In this document: piece by piece, positions 1-8,156 of the stretch | How positions within the stretch are numbered: position 1 is the stretch's first letter | Layout of the letters: each line of letters begins with the position of its first letter | From: JACJWR01 sp964474045 | GTDB taxonomy: Bacteria; Actinomycetota; Actinomycetes; S36-B12; UBA10799 | Direction: 5' to 3' | Length of the DNA stretch: 29,280 bases | NCBI GenBank assembly: GCA_964474045.1 | Contig: CAYYRC010000026.1 | Span: 1 to 29,280, forward strand | Made by a program: the position numbers and the translations under genes | Notes under the pieces: model-generated | The model's database searches: none | Told to the model about the DNA's origin: nothing | The model's input: the letters and a program-made list of their open reading frames with translations, nothing else

Positions 1-311
1 TCTTTGAACAGACCTTGCGCCTTGGCCGCGTCCACCTTCTGGTAGTCAATGGCGATGTTCGGGTACTGCTGCTCGAAGGCCGCCACGATCGACTTCATGG
101 CCGTGGTCTCGGTGGCGTCAGAGGTATCCCAGAAAGTGACGGTTCCGCTCAGGCTCGAGGGGTCCGCCGATGCCGAGGTGGCGCCGGCACCGCCCGAGCT
201 GCTGCCGGCGGAGCAGGCCGTGAGCACCAGCGCTGCGGCGGCCAGCGTCGCTGCCGACGCGCGTGCGGAGGTCCGCCAAGCCCACGCCGCGCGCCACCGC
301 TTGACCTGCAT
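1..311 (-). CDS. ABC transporter substrate-binding lipoprotein, N-terminal part (cut by window edge)
   Basis: Only the first 103 codons lie in the window; the gene runs off the left edge. The protein starts with an Arg-rich n-region and a hydrophobic stretch, then a lipobox LVLTAC with the lipidated Cys near residue 33, followed by a Ser/Gly/Ala linker. The mature part begins LSGTVTFWDTSD and continues with AAFEQQYPNIAIDYQKVD. This is the classic opening strand and helix of family 1 extracellular solute-binding proteins, which bind sugars or oligosaccharides for ABC importers. The ATG at 309-311 is preferred because GGGAG lies a few bases upstream. An in-frame ATG at 321-323 would add four residues. 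Permease genes would be expected beyond the window edge. The substrate cannot be told from this fragment. Confidence 0.82.
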   Translation of the reverse strand, partial: MQVKRWRAAWAWRTSARASAATLAAAALVLTACSAGSSSGGAGATSASADPSSLSGTVTFWDTSDATETTAMKSIVAAFEQQYPNIAIDYQKVDAAKAQGLFK

Positions 312-449
312 CGGGACTCCCATCGACGCATCCGGCACCGGCGCCGGGCGCTCCTCACGAGGCTACCAATCGGGCATCGGCGGCGCCTCGCGCGAGTGAT
401 CCGGCGCAGCTGCGGCGGCGCGCGGCGTGGCCGCACACGCGCCCGGCGA
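312..449. other. Intergenic stretch between NodB-lipoprotein stop and SBP start
   Basis: This 138-bp gap on the minus-strand path between two same-direction genes has no convincing reading frame. It contains one TAGCCT hexamer on the minus strand (complement of the aggcta near 360-365) that could be a -10 box for the substrate-binding protein, but no -35 match was seen. No strong hairpin was noticed. Confidence 0.3.
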
Positions 450-1295
450 TCACAGGCAGGCGGGGACCGGTTTGAGCTGATAGCCCTGGGACTTCCAGTA
501 CGGCAGCAGCTCCCGGAGCGCCTCGACGGTCTTGGACCGATCGCCGCCGCCGTCGTGCAGCAGCACTACCGCTCCCGGTGCCGTGCGCGCCTTTATGTCC
601 GACACGATCTGCGCCGTGGTCGCTGACTGCTTCCAGTCATACGCCTGCGCCGTCCACAGGATGGGCTGCAGTCGCAGGTCCACCGACTCCGACCCCGAGG
701 CCGCGTCGATGTTGCCGTAGGGCGGGCGCATGCAGGGCCCGGAACCTGCCGCCTGCGCGGTTGTCTCCAGCTCCTGCCGCACGTCCGGGGCGGACAGCGT
801 GGTGAGGTCCGCGTGGTCCCATGTGTGGGTGCCGACCGCATGGCCGGCCGCCTTGATCGCCGCGATCGTGTCCGGGGACGCGGCAGCTTGGGTGCCGACG
901 ACGAAGAATGTCGCCTTGGCGTCATGGGCGCCGAGCACGTCCAGGGTGTCCCGAGTCGAGATGCCGGGACCATCGTCGAGCGTCAGGTAGAGCACCTTGC
1001 CCTGGCCGTCGGGCGGCGAACCGAAGGCGGCCGCGTACCAGCCGCTCGGTGAAGGATCGGGGGCTTGGCTCTCGGGAGTGCCCCTGCCGGAATCCCAGTC
1101 CACGACGACCGCCGACGCAGGTGCGGTGGGCGTTGGCGTGGGGGTGGCCATGGGGGATGCCGTGACCGTGACTGTGACCAGCGTGTCACCACCGACCGGG
1201 GCGGAGGTCGCAGACGGCGAGGCGGCGTTGGCTGCGCACCCCGCCATGGTCACGAGACCGATGACCGCGGCCGTGAGGGCCCCCCGCTGACTCAT
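450..1295 (-). CDS. Polysaccharide deacetylase (NodB/CE4) lipoprotein
   Basis: This 281-aa protein probably removes acetyl groups from a cell-wall or capsular polymer such as peptidoglycan or chitin-like chains outside the membrane. It has a lipoprotein signal (MAGC, Cys20), a Thr/Pro-rich linker to about residue 60, and a NodB homology domain from about 100 to 280. CE4 motifs are visible: TLDDGPG at 105-111 (the two Asp), GTHTWDH at 155-161 (metal-binding His157 and His161), RPPYG at 190-194 and LLHDGGG at 245-251 (His247). All catalytic and metal residues are present, so it should be active. It ends with a Cys pair candidate (Cys188/Cys280). The start codon follows a -10-like TATGCT by six bases with no Shine-Dalgarno, so the mRNA may be leaderless. 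The natural substrate is not known. Confidence 0.9.
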   Translation of the reverse strand: MSQRGALTAAVIGLVTMAGCAANAASPSATSAPVGGDTLVTVTVTASPMATPTPTPTAPASAVVVDWDSGRGTPESQAPDPSPSGWYAAAFGSPPDGQGKVLYLTLDDGPGISTRDTLDVLGAHDAKATFFVVGTQAAASPDTIAAIKAAGHAVGTHTWDHADLTTLSAPDVRQELETTAQAAGSGPCMRPPYGNIDAASGSESVDLRLQPILWTAQAYDWKQSATTAQIVSDIKARTAPGAVVLLHDGGGDRSKTVEALRELLPYWKSQGYQLKPVPACL

Positions 1296-1301
1296 TCAAC
1301 T

Positions 1302-1330
1302 AGCATAGATTGGGCTTGCCATCGCGTCGA
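1302..1330 (-). promoter_or_regulatory. Putative promoter of the NodB lipoprotein gene (leaderless arrangement)
   Basis: On the minus strand TCGACG (1330-1325) and TATGCT (1307-1302) are 17 bp apart, matching four of six bases of each sigma-70-type consensus hexamer. Six bases separate the -10 box from the ATG at 1295, so transcription would start at or next to the start codon. Confidence 0.5.
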
Positions 1331-1365
1331 TAAGGCGGCCTGCCAGCGCCGCCGAACAAGGGGGG

Positions 1366-2085
1366 ATGATGGGCTACTGCACGAGTTGCGGCGCTCAACT
1401 CCAGGACGAGGACTACTGCACGAGCTGCGGAGCGCGCGTCACGCCGACAGTCGTATCGAACCCAGCAGGCTTGCCGCCGGACGGATGGCAGACAGCCCCC
1501 CAGGCCCTCGGCAGTGCCAGCAACGGTGGCGGCGGTGGACTACGGCCCTGGATGCTCATCGCCGCGATCGCCTGCGCGGCGCTCCTCGCGGTCGCAGGGC
1601 TGGTGATGATGACGCGGGGCGGGGGTGGCGCTGCCAGCGCACCGGCAGCGAACTCGACCTCCGGCGCACCTGTGACGGAGCCGAGCCCGTCGGTGAAGAC
1701 AGTGACCGAGACCGCCACCCCCTCGTCGGCCTCCACAGCTCCGACGGCCAGGAAGCCGTCTGGGACGGCATCGTCGTTCGTCGAGGGCCTGTATCGAGAC
1801 TGGTCCGCCCGCGACGAGGCCAACATCGCGGCCAAGGTGAGCCCGGCGTACGTGTCCGCCTTCCCCTCCTCGCTGCTCGACGGCCAGGGCATCACCGGAG
1901 TCGACTCCTACAACAACGTCGAGTCGTACCAGAGCGGCAACACCCGGGTGTGCGGCAACCAGCGGTTCGTCAAGTCCAACGGCCTGTCGCAGGTGGAGTA
2001 CCGGTGCTTCCTCGTGACGGACTCGAACGGCGCCTGGCGGATCATCTGGACCGGCGACAGCGAGACCCTGCAGCGCTGGTCCTGA
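1366..2085 (+). CDS. Zinc-ribbon, single-pass membrane protein with extracytoplasmic domain
   Basis: This 239-aa protein has three parts. An N-terminal zinc ribbon uses CxxC at residues 5-8 and CxxC at 18-21. A Gly-rich linker leads to one transmembrane helix (about 61-82). A Thr/Ser/Pro-rich stalk then carries a C-terminal domain (about 139-239). That domain, with WSARDEANIAAKVSPAYV and two Cys (in RVCGN and YRCFL), resembles NTF2-like folds in outline; this is inference. The topology would place the ribbon inside and the NTF2-like part outside the membrane. Two ATGs stand in tandem (1366, 1369) behind AAGGGGGG; 1369 has the better spacing to this Shine-Dalgarno. It diverges from the deacetylase gene, so the two may share a control region. 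No specific function is recognised. Confidence 0.72.
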   Translation: MMGYCTSCGAQLQDEDYCTSCGARVTPTVVSNPAGLPPDGWQTAPQALGSASNGGGGGLRPWMLIAAIACAALLAVAGLVMMTRGGGGAASAPAANSTSGAPVTEPSPSVKTVTETATPSSASTAPTARKPSGTASSFVEGLYRDWSARDEANIAAKVSPAYVSAFPSSLLDGQGITGVDSYNNVESYQSGNTRVCGNQRFVKSNGLSQVEYRCFLVTDSNGAWRIIWTGDSETLQRWS

Positions 2086-2154
2086 GGTGCGCCACCTTCG
2101 CGCGGGGAGCAGCCGGGCCGTGGCCCTAGACTGAGCGCGCACAAGATCACGAAC

Positions 2155-2227
2155 GCCGCGTTAGCTCAGTCGGTAGAGCTCCCGCCTTGTAAGCGGACGG
2201 TCGTCGGTTCGATTCCGACACGCGGCT
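2155..2227 (+). tRNA. tRNA-Thr (anticodon UGU)
   Basis: A complete cloverleaf can be drawn. The acceptor stem GCCGCGT/ACGCGGC pairs at all seven positions. The D stem is GCTC/GAGC around a loop with GG. The anticodon stem is CCCGC/GCGGA with a C-A mismatch at its base, and the seven-base loop CTTGTAA places TGT at 2188-2190. The T stem is GTCGG/CCGAC with loop TTCGATT. The discriminator base is T and CCA is not encoded. A TAGACT hexamer at 2127-2132 is a possible -10 box. Confidence 0.95.
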
Positions 2228-2412
2228 CTGTTGAACCAGGCCATCTGAGCCGCGCCGGCATCGAACTGGCCGGCGCCGCAGAGCAAGCGGCCGAACCGGC
2301 ACGCGTCCTGGCGGTCATCCTCGATGTGATCACCGTGCTCGACTACACCGAACGAACGGCTGCCGAACATGCCTTGCGGGCCGGCCCGCGGGCCAAGCGG
2401 GCTACCGCCTGA
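2228..2412 (+). other. Orphan open frame behind the tRNA, possible gene remnant
   Basis: The plus strand stays open from the tRNA end to a TGA at 2410-2412. The last 56 codons read like a helical protein segment (for example ARVLAVILDVITVLDY) with fair codon bias. There is no believable start codon or ribosome-binding site upstream: only CTG codons, or a GTG deep inside. It may be the tail of a decayed gene next to the tRNA. I do not recognise the family, and chance cannot be excluded at this length. Confidence 0.2.
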
Positions 2413-2429
2413 GAGCCTCACCAACACCC

Positions 2430-2444
2430 GAGGCGGCGCGCCTC
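2430..2444 (-). terminator. Possible hairpin at the end of the PrsW gene
   Basis: A 6-bp inverted repeat GAGGCG/CGCCTC with a three-base loop lies across the PrsW stop codon. A mismatch and two more G-C pairs could lengthen the stem. It has no T-rich tail, so a terminator role is only a guess. Confidence 0.25.
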
Positions 2445-3381
2445 AGGCACCCGATCTCCGCGCTGCCCCCGCACTCCGCGCCTGGCCGCCCGCCAGCCGC
2501 CAGTAGCGCACGAACAGCACCACCCCGACCAGCGCGATCACGAACTGCACGGCCGCGCTGATGACCTCGATGGTCTGCCCATGGACAGCGACCATCGACT
2601 GGTAGCCGGTACCCAGCAGCAGATCCCGGTTGACGCGCGTGCCCTCGCCCAGAGCGATAGCCGTCGCCGCCACGCCCCGGGAGACGTCCCAGAGGGCGTG
2701 CAGCGCGCAGACCAGCGCCAGCCAGCCGACGACCGACCAGGTCAGGCGGAGCCGCCGGCCGTTGCGCGCGGCCGCGAACAACGCACCGGCCAGGAGCGCC
2801 GTCCACAGCGCATGCCCCACCGGCGTCAGCAGCCCACGCACCGCCTGCACAGCCAGCACATCGGCGCCGATGTGGCGCCCGCCCACCAGCGCGTTGAACG
2901 CGTAGCCGGTGGACTCGAAGGCTGAGAAGCCCAGACCCACCGCGCCCCCGAGCAGCATGCCGTCCCGGCGCAGGTAGACCGCCAGCGGCAGCGCGAGCAG
3001 CCACACCGCGGCAAGCTTCACGACCTCCTCGGTCACGGCCACATCGAAGAAGAACACCCGCGGCCAGGCAGCCGTCCAGAAGTCCTCGATCAGGGCCGAT
3101 CCCAGCAGCCCCAATCCGCCGCCCAGAGCGAAGGCGGTCAGCACGCGGATCGGGTCGAGCTCGGTGGCTGGCACGGCGGCGCGCCGCCCACCACGATCGC
3201 CACCCAGCTCGCCGAGGATCCAGAAGAGCAGCGCCGTGGGCACCACGAAGCCGCCGAGCAGCAGCGTCTCCGGGACGATGATCTGGTTGTGGGTCCCGAT
3301 GGCCACCGCGGCCGTCACCAGCCACATGGCGACGCCGATGATCAGCACCCACGCCCAGCGCGGGAGCCGTGGCAACCTCAT
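2443..3381 (-). CDS. PrsW-family intramembrane metalloprotease
   Basis: This 312-aa polytopic membrane protein keeps the four conserved motifs of the PrsW/CPBP-related proteases: EEVVK at 118-122, FESTGY at 155-160, a His in TPVGHALW (His190), and HALWD with His228. Several hydrophobic segments span residues 10-290. PrsW proteins cut membrane-anchored substrates; the founding member in Bacillus cuts the anti-sigma factor RsiW. The ATG at 3381 is chosen because it overlaps the RHS stop codon (ATGA) and precedes the first transmembrane helix. The frame stays open 54 codons further upstream inside the RHS gene, but that extension is not protein-like. The overlap means translation is coupled to the RHS gene. 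The substrate is unknown; a role protecting the cell from, or processing, the RHS product is inferred only from position. Confidence 0.85.
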   Translation of the reverse strand: MRLPRLPRWAWVLIIGVAMWLVTAAVAIGTHNQIIVPETLLLGGFVVPTALLFWILGELGGDRGGRRAAVPATELDPIRVLTAFALGGGLGLLGSALIEDFWTAAWPRVFFFDVAVTEEVVKLAAVWLLALPLAVYLRRDGMLLGGAVGLGFSAFESTGYAFNALVGGRHIGADVLAVQAVRGLLTPVGHALWTALLAGALFAAARNGRRLRLTWSVVGWLALVCALHALWDVSRGVAATAIALGEGTRVNRDLLLGTGYQSMVAVHGQTIEVISAAVQFVIALVGVVLFVRYWRLAGGQARSAGAARRSGA

Positions 3382-6300
3382 CCCCCGCACGTCCCCAGCG
3401 ACCAGACCGCGACGTAGCCAAGGCCCTTGAACCCGTACTTCGACTGCTTCGGCAGATGCCCCTCCCCCACCGCCACGGAGCCGCCACCGGCGATCAGGGA
3501 CTTGACCGCGGCCCCCCGCGCTGCCGTGCAGCCGACGTTCCACGCCGCGTTCTTGATCCCCGACGTGCCGAACCAGCTGACGTCCAGGGCCATGGCCTGC
3601 ACCGGCGTCGTCAGATAGCGCTCGACGCTGGACTTGACCGCCGACACCAACCCGGAAGCGCGGGCCTGGCTCCAGAAGCTCTTCGCGAAGCCGCCCAGGC
3701 CAACCTCGCCGGACTGCTTGGCTGCCTTAAGACTGCCCGCGGCGACGGACTTGCCGACGGCGTTCATTCCCGCCAGACCGGAATAGGCACCTGACAGCAC
3801 TCCGATGGTCCCGGCTATCGCGAAGTCGGTCCACGACCACGCATTGCCCAGGATCGCTGTCTGCGCGGCGTACGACCCGATCGCCCCCGCTGCCCCGATG
3901 ACAGCTCCCGCCGCCAGGCTGGCCGTCGTCGCGCCGACGGTCGACCACGCCGCCGCCAGGATCGCGCCGTTGGCCCAGGCGGTGGCGCCACCAGTCAGCA
4001 CCGACACCACCACCCCGGCCGTAACCGCCAGCACCCACTTCCACCAGGCGGCCGCGCCGGTGCTGTCAGTGGCGTTGATGGGGTCCTGGCTGGCGTAGTC
4101 ATAGTTGTTGGCCGAGCCGCCGGCCTGTGGGTCCACCTGCAGGAAGCGGCCCAGCGCGGCGACGTACATGCGCGCGCCCATGAGCGTGACGTCGATGCTC
4201 AGCGCCTCGGTCTGGTAGCCGCCGGTGGCCTGGAAGCCGGTCTGCAGCCCGACCGGGGCCGCCGCCGCGCCACCTGTGCTCAGCCGTTGCCCGAACGGGT
4301 CGAACAGGGTCGGCGCCTTGCTGCTGGGTACCCCGGCGCCGTCTGCGACGAGCATGAGGTTGTTGTTGATCGACGGATAGCTCCACGACTGCGCAGCCGC
4401 GGCGCCCGGCGCGATGGTGCGGAGCACCGACACGCCGCCGGGCAGCTGCACCTGCTGGTACAGCGGGGCGTTGGTCCGGCCGTCGAGCAGTAGCCCGTTC
4501 GCGCTGTAGTGGATGCTCGACTCCGTGCCGTCGGGCAACGTGGTGGTCTTGCCGATGACGATCGCGCTGCTGTCGCGCTGATAGCGCACGGACGACTTGG
4601 CCGCTGAGTCGGCGACCTGGGCCACGTTGCCGGCGGCGTCATAGGTCAGGGTCAACGGGCCCAAGGTGGTGACCGCACCCGTGCCTGGGTCGTAGCCCAC
4701 CTGCCCGCTCAGCGCGGGATCCCCGGCAATCGTCGTCAGCTGGTCGGCCTTGTTGTAGGTGTAGTCGATTGCCCGGCCGTCGACCGTCTGCCGGGTGCGG
4801 TTGGAGTTGGCGTCGTAGGCGTACTCCCAGGCTTTGGCGGCGACCTGCTGATCGGTGGTCAGCGTGGCGCCGGCCAGACGGGTCGCGGCGTCGTAGCGAT
4901 AGGCGTACGACGACGTCGAGCCGCCGCCGCTCAGGGTGCTGCCCAGGATCCGCCCGGCAGGGCTGTAGGTGTTGCCGCTGGTCCAGGCTCCCCCCGCGCC
5001 CGCGGTCGTCCAGGTGGACTGCGACGGCAGCTCGTTGGCCCCGTACTGCACCTGTCCGGCGGTGCCGTTGCTGTAGCGGACGGCGGTGATCCGGCCGGCC
5101 GGGTCGTACGTGGCGTCCGCGGTGACCAGCGGCTTGGTGCCGTTGAGCGAATCCGTCAGCACCGTCCCCGCGACCACCCCGCGCTCGTAGCGGAAGGTCT
5201 GGGTGGTCGAGTAGGCGTTGTTGGCCGTCGTCGTCGTGATGCTGGCGACCTGCCCGGCGTCGCCGTAGGTGGTCCGGGACACGGTGCCCCAGGCATCCAC
5301 GGCCTCCACCGGGCGCCCCAGCAGGTCGATGGTCGTCCGCGTCGTGGTGACCAGGGGCTGGGCGGACCCAGGCGCGCTGACTGTGCTGGTGGAGGCTGCG
5401 ACCAGAGGGTTGCCCCCGACCGCGTAGTCGGTGACCGCCTCACTCTTCCCCGAGTTACCGCCGCTGACGGTGGAGCGCACCAGGCGCATGGTGTCGTCGT
5501 AGTACATGCAGGTGCGGCCGCCGGCGGTCGCGGACGAGGTGATGCTGCCGTCTGCCGCGAACCAAAGCGAGGTGGTGACGCCGTTGCCCTGACCCGTCTG
5601 CGGATCGGGCGCGGAGTAGCTGCGCGGCATGCCGGCCTGGAGCGTCGCATCCTGGCCGTCGCAGCCCGAGCTCGCCCGCTCGTCCGCTCCCCAGTAGTCC
5701 ATCGCGGTGGCCGACCCGGACGGCATGACGGTGCCGGTGAGGCGCGCCTGGTTGGCGCCGCCGGCGGCGGCCGCCTGCGGGCGGGTGCCGGAGCTGCCCT
5801 GCTCGTAGGTGGTCGTGGTGGTCAGTCCGGCGTTGTTCCACATGGCGGTGACTTGGCCGACCTGCGGCTGCGCGTACGCCGTGCGGTTCCCGACCACCGT
5901 CTGGGTACCCGCCGCAAGGGAGTCAACGGAACCCTTGAAGGTTGACAGGTTGTAAGCCGGGGTGAGGGCGCTCATGGGCACGTTCGTCAGCGGCTCCCCG
6001 TTGCGACCCATCTGCAGCTGCAGCGCCCCGGCGGCGCCGGGGGCCACCCACATGTCGATGCGGAGGCGGTGCGCGCCACCTGTCAGCCCGATGCCCTTGG
6101 CGCAGGTATCGGCGGTGCAGCGGATCTCGTCCACCCAGAGCGTGGGCTGGTTGGAGCCGTTCACGACGATCCGGTAGGTGTCCGGCTTGGCGGGGTCGAG
6201 TTGCGCCGGCAGGGTGAGTCGACCGGTCAGACGGGCGGACCAGCCGTCGGCTCCGGTGGCCGGCGCGGTGGTCCAGTTGACGCTGAGGTTGCCCGGCAGC

Positions 6301-8156
6301 GGCGCCCCCGGCGCCGGCAGCGGGCCGAGCTCACTAGCGGCCGGCATCCCCGACCAGCCCCGGTTGGCCCAGTACTGCACGTCGAGTCCGAGCATCGGCT
6401 TGCCGGCGTCGTCCGGGCTGTTGGACGAGTAGTAGCGGTCGTAGGCGTAGGTGGTGCGGGCGCCGCCCGGGGCGTTGGTGGCCACCACGACGCCGTCGGC
6501 GTTGTACTCGGCCGCCGTCACACCGCCCACGGCGTCGATGGACTTGACCGGGTTGCCGCCGGCGTCGTACTCGGTGCGGGTGGTCGCGCCGTCGGAGGTC
6601 CGCGAGGTGGTGCGGAAACTCGCCGGGTCGTAGGTGATGGACGAGGTCGAGCCCCCGGGGCTGACGGTGGCGGTCGTGGTGTTGTTGTTGGCGTAGGCGT
6701 AGGCGGTGCTGACCCGCGGCGCCCCCAGGCTGCCCGCCGGGTTGGTGACGCTGGCGACCCGCCCGGCGCCGTCGTAGGCCACCTGCGCGAGCAGCTGCGG
6801 ATCCGCCGGGTTGGACCCCACCGCCGAGGCCGCCGCCGGGCTCGCCGCTGCCGCTGCCACCAGGGGGCTCCGCAGCGCCGCCAGCCGCCCCGAACCGTCG
6901 TACGAGAGGTCGGTGACCATCGCCCCGGTAGCGGACTGCGACTGGTCCGCCAGCCGGGCCAGCTGCTTGCCGACTGGGGTGTCGATGTAGCCGAAACCCG
7001 CCGTGGAGCCATCCCAGAAGCTCACCTGGCAGAGCATGTCCGCCGGCGTGGCGGCGAAGCCGTCGAATGTGGGGCAGCCCCAGCCACCGTACTTGAGCTC
7101 CACCTTGCGACCAGTGGCCTCATCCAGCAGGGCGGTCAGCCTGCCGGAGCCGGCGTCGTACAACTGCGTCATCCCCTGCTGACCGCCCTCGGACACGCTC
7201 GTGACGACGCTCTTGCCGTTGCCATCCGGAACCCCGAAGGTAGTGACGGTCTTGGCGGTGTCGGTGAGCGTGAAGCTGCCGTCGGCGTTGCGGGCCAGGG
7301 TGCCGAACATGCCGGTGGGCGCGGGCGCGCCGTTGGCCGCGTACACAGGTTGGTAGCTGCCGTTGGCGGCAGGCTTGTAGTTGACCCAGGAGTTGTTCTT
7401 GGCGTGGATCCCCACCACGGAGCCGGCACCGAGGCGCAGCTGGTCCCAGCCGGCCGCCCCCGGCACCACCAGCCGCCAGCTCGCCGGGACCCCGGGCGTC
7501 CCGACGCCCGCGGCGTTGGCCGGCGTGTAATCCAGGCCGATCGCGTAGGTGCCCGACGCGGCCTCCATGGCGTGCGTCTGCCAGGTGTAGTGGGCGAAAC
7601 CGGACGCCAGCGCGACGCCGACGGGGCCCGAGCTGTCGCCGTCCTGGGAGTTGGTGGCGGACAGGTCGACGGTGAAGCTGTACGGGCCGAGGGTCTTGCC
7701 GTCCGGGCCCGTCACCCGCCACTGGTAGGCGGCGCCGTCGGCCAGCTTGGCGCTGGCGGGGATGCGCCAGCGCGGGTCGCCGGTTCCCCAGGTCTGCCAC
7801 TTCACGTTCGGGTCCGGCGTCAGGGGTGCCAGGGCGAACGTGTACTGGCCCTGCAGGGACAGCCCCGACTCCAGCGTGGGCTCGCTGGAGACCGCCGTGG
7901 CGTTGGTCGCCGACACCACGGCCCGCGGGAACACCGGCAGCACGGGTCCGCTGCCGGCCGCGGCTGGCAGCGGCGGCAGCTTCATGGCATTGCCGGCATC
8001 GGCTCGGTCGCTGCCTTGGCCGCCATCCGGACCCGCGGCGGAGTTGACATCGCCGCAAGCCGTCGCCAGCAAGGCCGTGACCACGAGGATCGCCGTGAGC
8101 ATGAGCAAGCGTCCGAAGCGGAAGTCGGACCGCAGCCGGATGGCAATGGCGTTCAT
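3378..8156 (-). CDS. RHS/YD-repeat lipoprotein with PA14-like insert and variable C-terminal tail
   Basis: This very large protein (1592 aa) begins with a lipoprotein signal peptide (LLATAC, Cys34). Residues 60-350 form a beta-rich N-terminal region. YD repeats follow (for example YDGSGRL at 419-425, YDGAGRV at 461-467, YDAGGNPV at 530-537) and again from about 890 to 1340. Residues about 620-720 look like a PA14-type sugar-binding domain, with VNGSNQPTLWVDE and GAHRLRIDMWV. The RHS core closes at RFLQVDP (1337-1343) and NATDSTG (1361-1367). Beyond it lies a 225-residue tail: a hydrophobic Gly/Ala-rich part (about 1371-1465), then a polar end with Cys1543 and Cys1590. In polymorphic RHS toxins this is where the toxin sits, but I recognise no known toxin motif. 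A 12-bp palindrome AGGAGCGCTCCT lies at 8161-8172, just before the start. The stop overlaps the PrsW start. Confidence 0.9.
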   Translation of the reverse strand: MNAIAIRLRSDFRFGRLLMLTAILVVTALLATACGDVNSAAGPDGGQGSDRADAGNAMKLPPLPAAAGSGPVLPVFPRAVVSATNATAVSSEPTLESGLSLQGQYTFALAPLTPDPNVKWQTWGTGDPRWRIPASAKLADGAAYQWRVTGPDGKTLGPYSFTVDLSATNSQDGDSSGPVGVALASGFAHYTWQTHAMEAASGTYAIGLDYTPANAAGVGTPGVPASWRLVVPGAAGWDQLRLGAGSVVGIHAKNNSWVNYKPAANGSYQPVYAANGAPAPTGMFGTLARNADGSFTLTDTAKTVTTFGVPDGNGKSVVTSVSEGGQQGMTQLYDAGSGRLTALLDEATGRKVELKYGGWGCPTFDGFAATPADMLCQVSFWDGSTAGFGYIDTPVGKQLARLADQSQSATGAMVTDLSYDGSGRLAALRSPLVAAAAASPAAASAVGSNPADPQLLAQVAYDGAGRVASVTNPAGSLGAPRVSTAYAYANNNTTTATVSPGGSTSSITYDPASFRTTSRTSDGATTRTEYDAGGNPVKSIDAVGGVTAAEYNADGVVVATNAPGGARTTYAYDRYYSSNSPDDAGKPMLGLDVQYWANRGWSGMPAASELGPLPAPGAPLPGNLSVNWTTAPATGADGWSARLTGRLTLPAQLDPAKPDTYRIVVNGSNQPTLWVDEIRCTADTCAKGIGLTGGAHRLRIDMWVAPGAAGALQLQMGRNGEPLTNVPMSALTPAYNLSTFKGSVDSLAAGTQTVVGNRTAYAQPQVGQVTAMWNNAGLTTTTTYEQGSSGTRPQAAAAGGANQARLTGTVMPSGSATAMDYWGADERASSGCDGQDATLQAGMPRSYSAPDPQTGQGNGVTTSLWFAADGSITSSATAGGRTCMYYDDTMRLVRSTVSGGNSGKSEAVTDYAVGGNPLVAASTSTVSAPGSAQPLVTTTRTTIDLLGRPVEAVDAWGTVSRTTYGDAGQVASITTTTANNAYSTTQTFRYERGVVAGTVLTDSLNGTKPLVTADATYDPAGRITAVRYSNGTAGQVQYGANELPSQSTWTTAGAGGAWTSGNTYSPAGRILGSTLSGGGSTSSYAYRYDAATRLAGATLTTDQQVAAKAWEYAYDANSNRTRQTVDGRAIDYTYNKADQLTTIAGDPALSGQVGYDPGTGAVTTLGPLTLTYDAAGNVAQVADSAAKSSVRYQRDSSAIVIGKTTTLPDGTESSIHYSANGLLLDGRTNAPLYQQVQLPGGVSVLRTIAPGAAAAQSWSYPSINNNLMLVADGAGVPSSKAPTLFDPFGQRLSTGGAAAAPVGLQTGFQATGGYQTEALSIDVTLMGARMYVAALGRFLQVDPQAGGSANNYDYASQDPINATDSTGAAAWWKWVLAVTAGVVVSVLTGGATAWANGAILAAAWSTVGATTASLAAGAVIGAAGAIGSYAAQTAILGNAWSWTDFAIAGTIGVLSGAYSGLAGMNAVGKSVAAGSLKAAKQSGEVGLGGFAKSFWSQARASGLVSAVKSSVERYLTTPVQAMALDVSWFGTSGIKNAAWNVGCTAARGAAVKSLIAGGGSVAVGEGHLPKQSKYGFKGLGYVAVWSLGTCGG

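Noticed and set aside
2161..2427. 88-codon minus-strand frame across the tRNA
   Set aside because: It runs through the tRNA gene, has no Shine-Dalgarno and no protein-like pattern.
2402..3487. 361-codon frame overlapping PrsW in another frame of the same strand
   Set aside because: It lacks the hydrophobic segments and motifs of the true frame and is Arg-rich.
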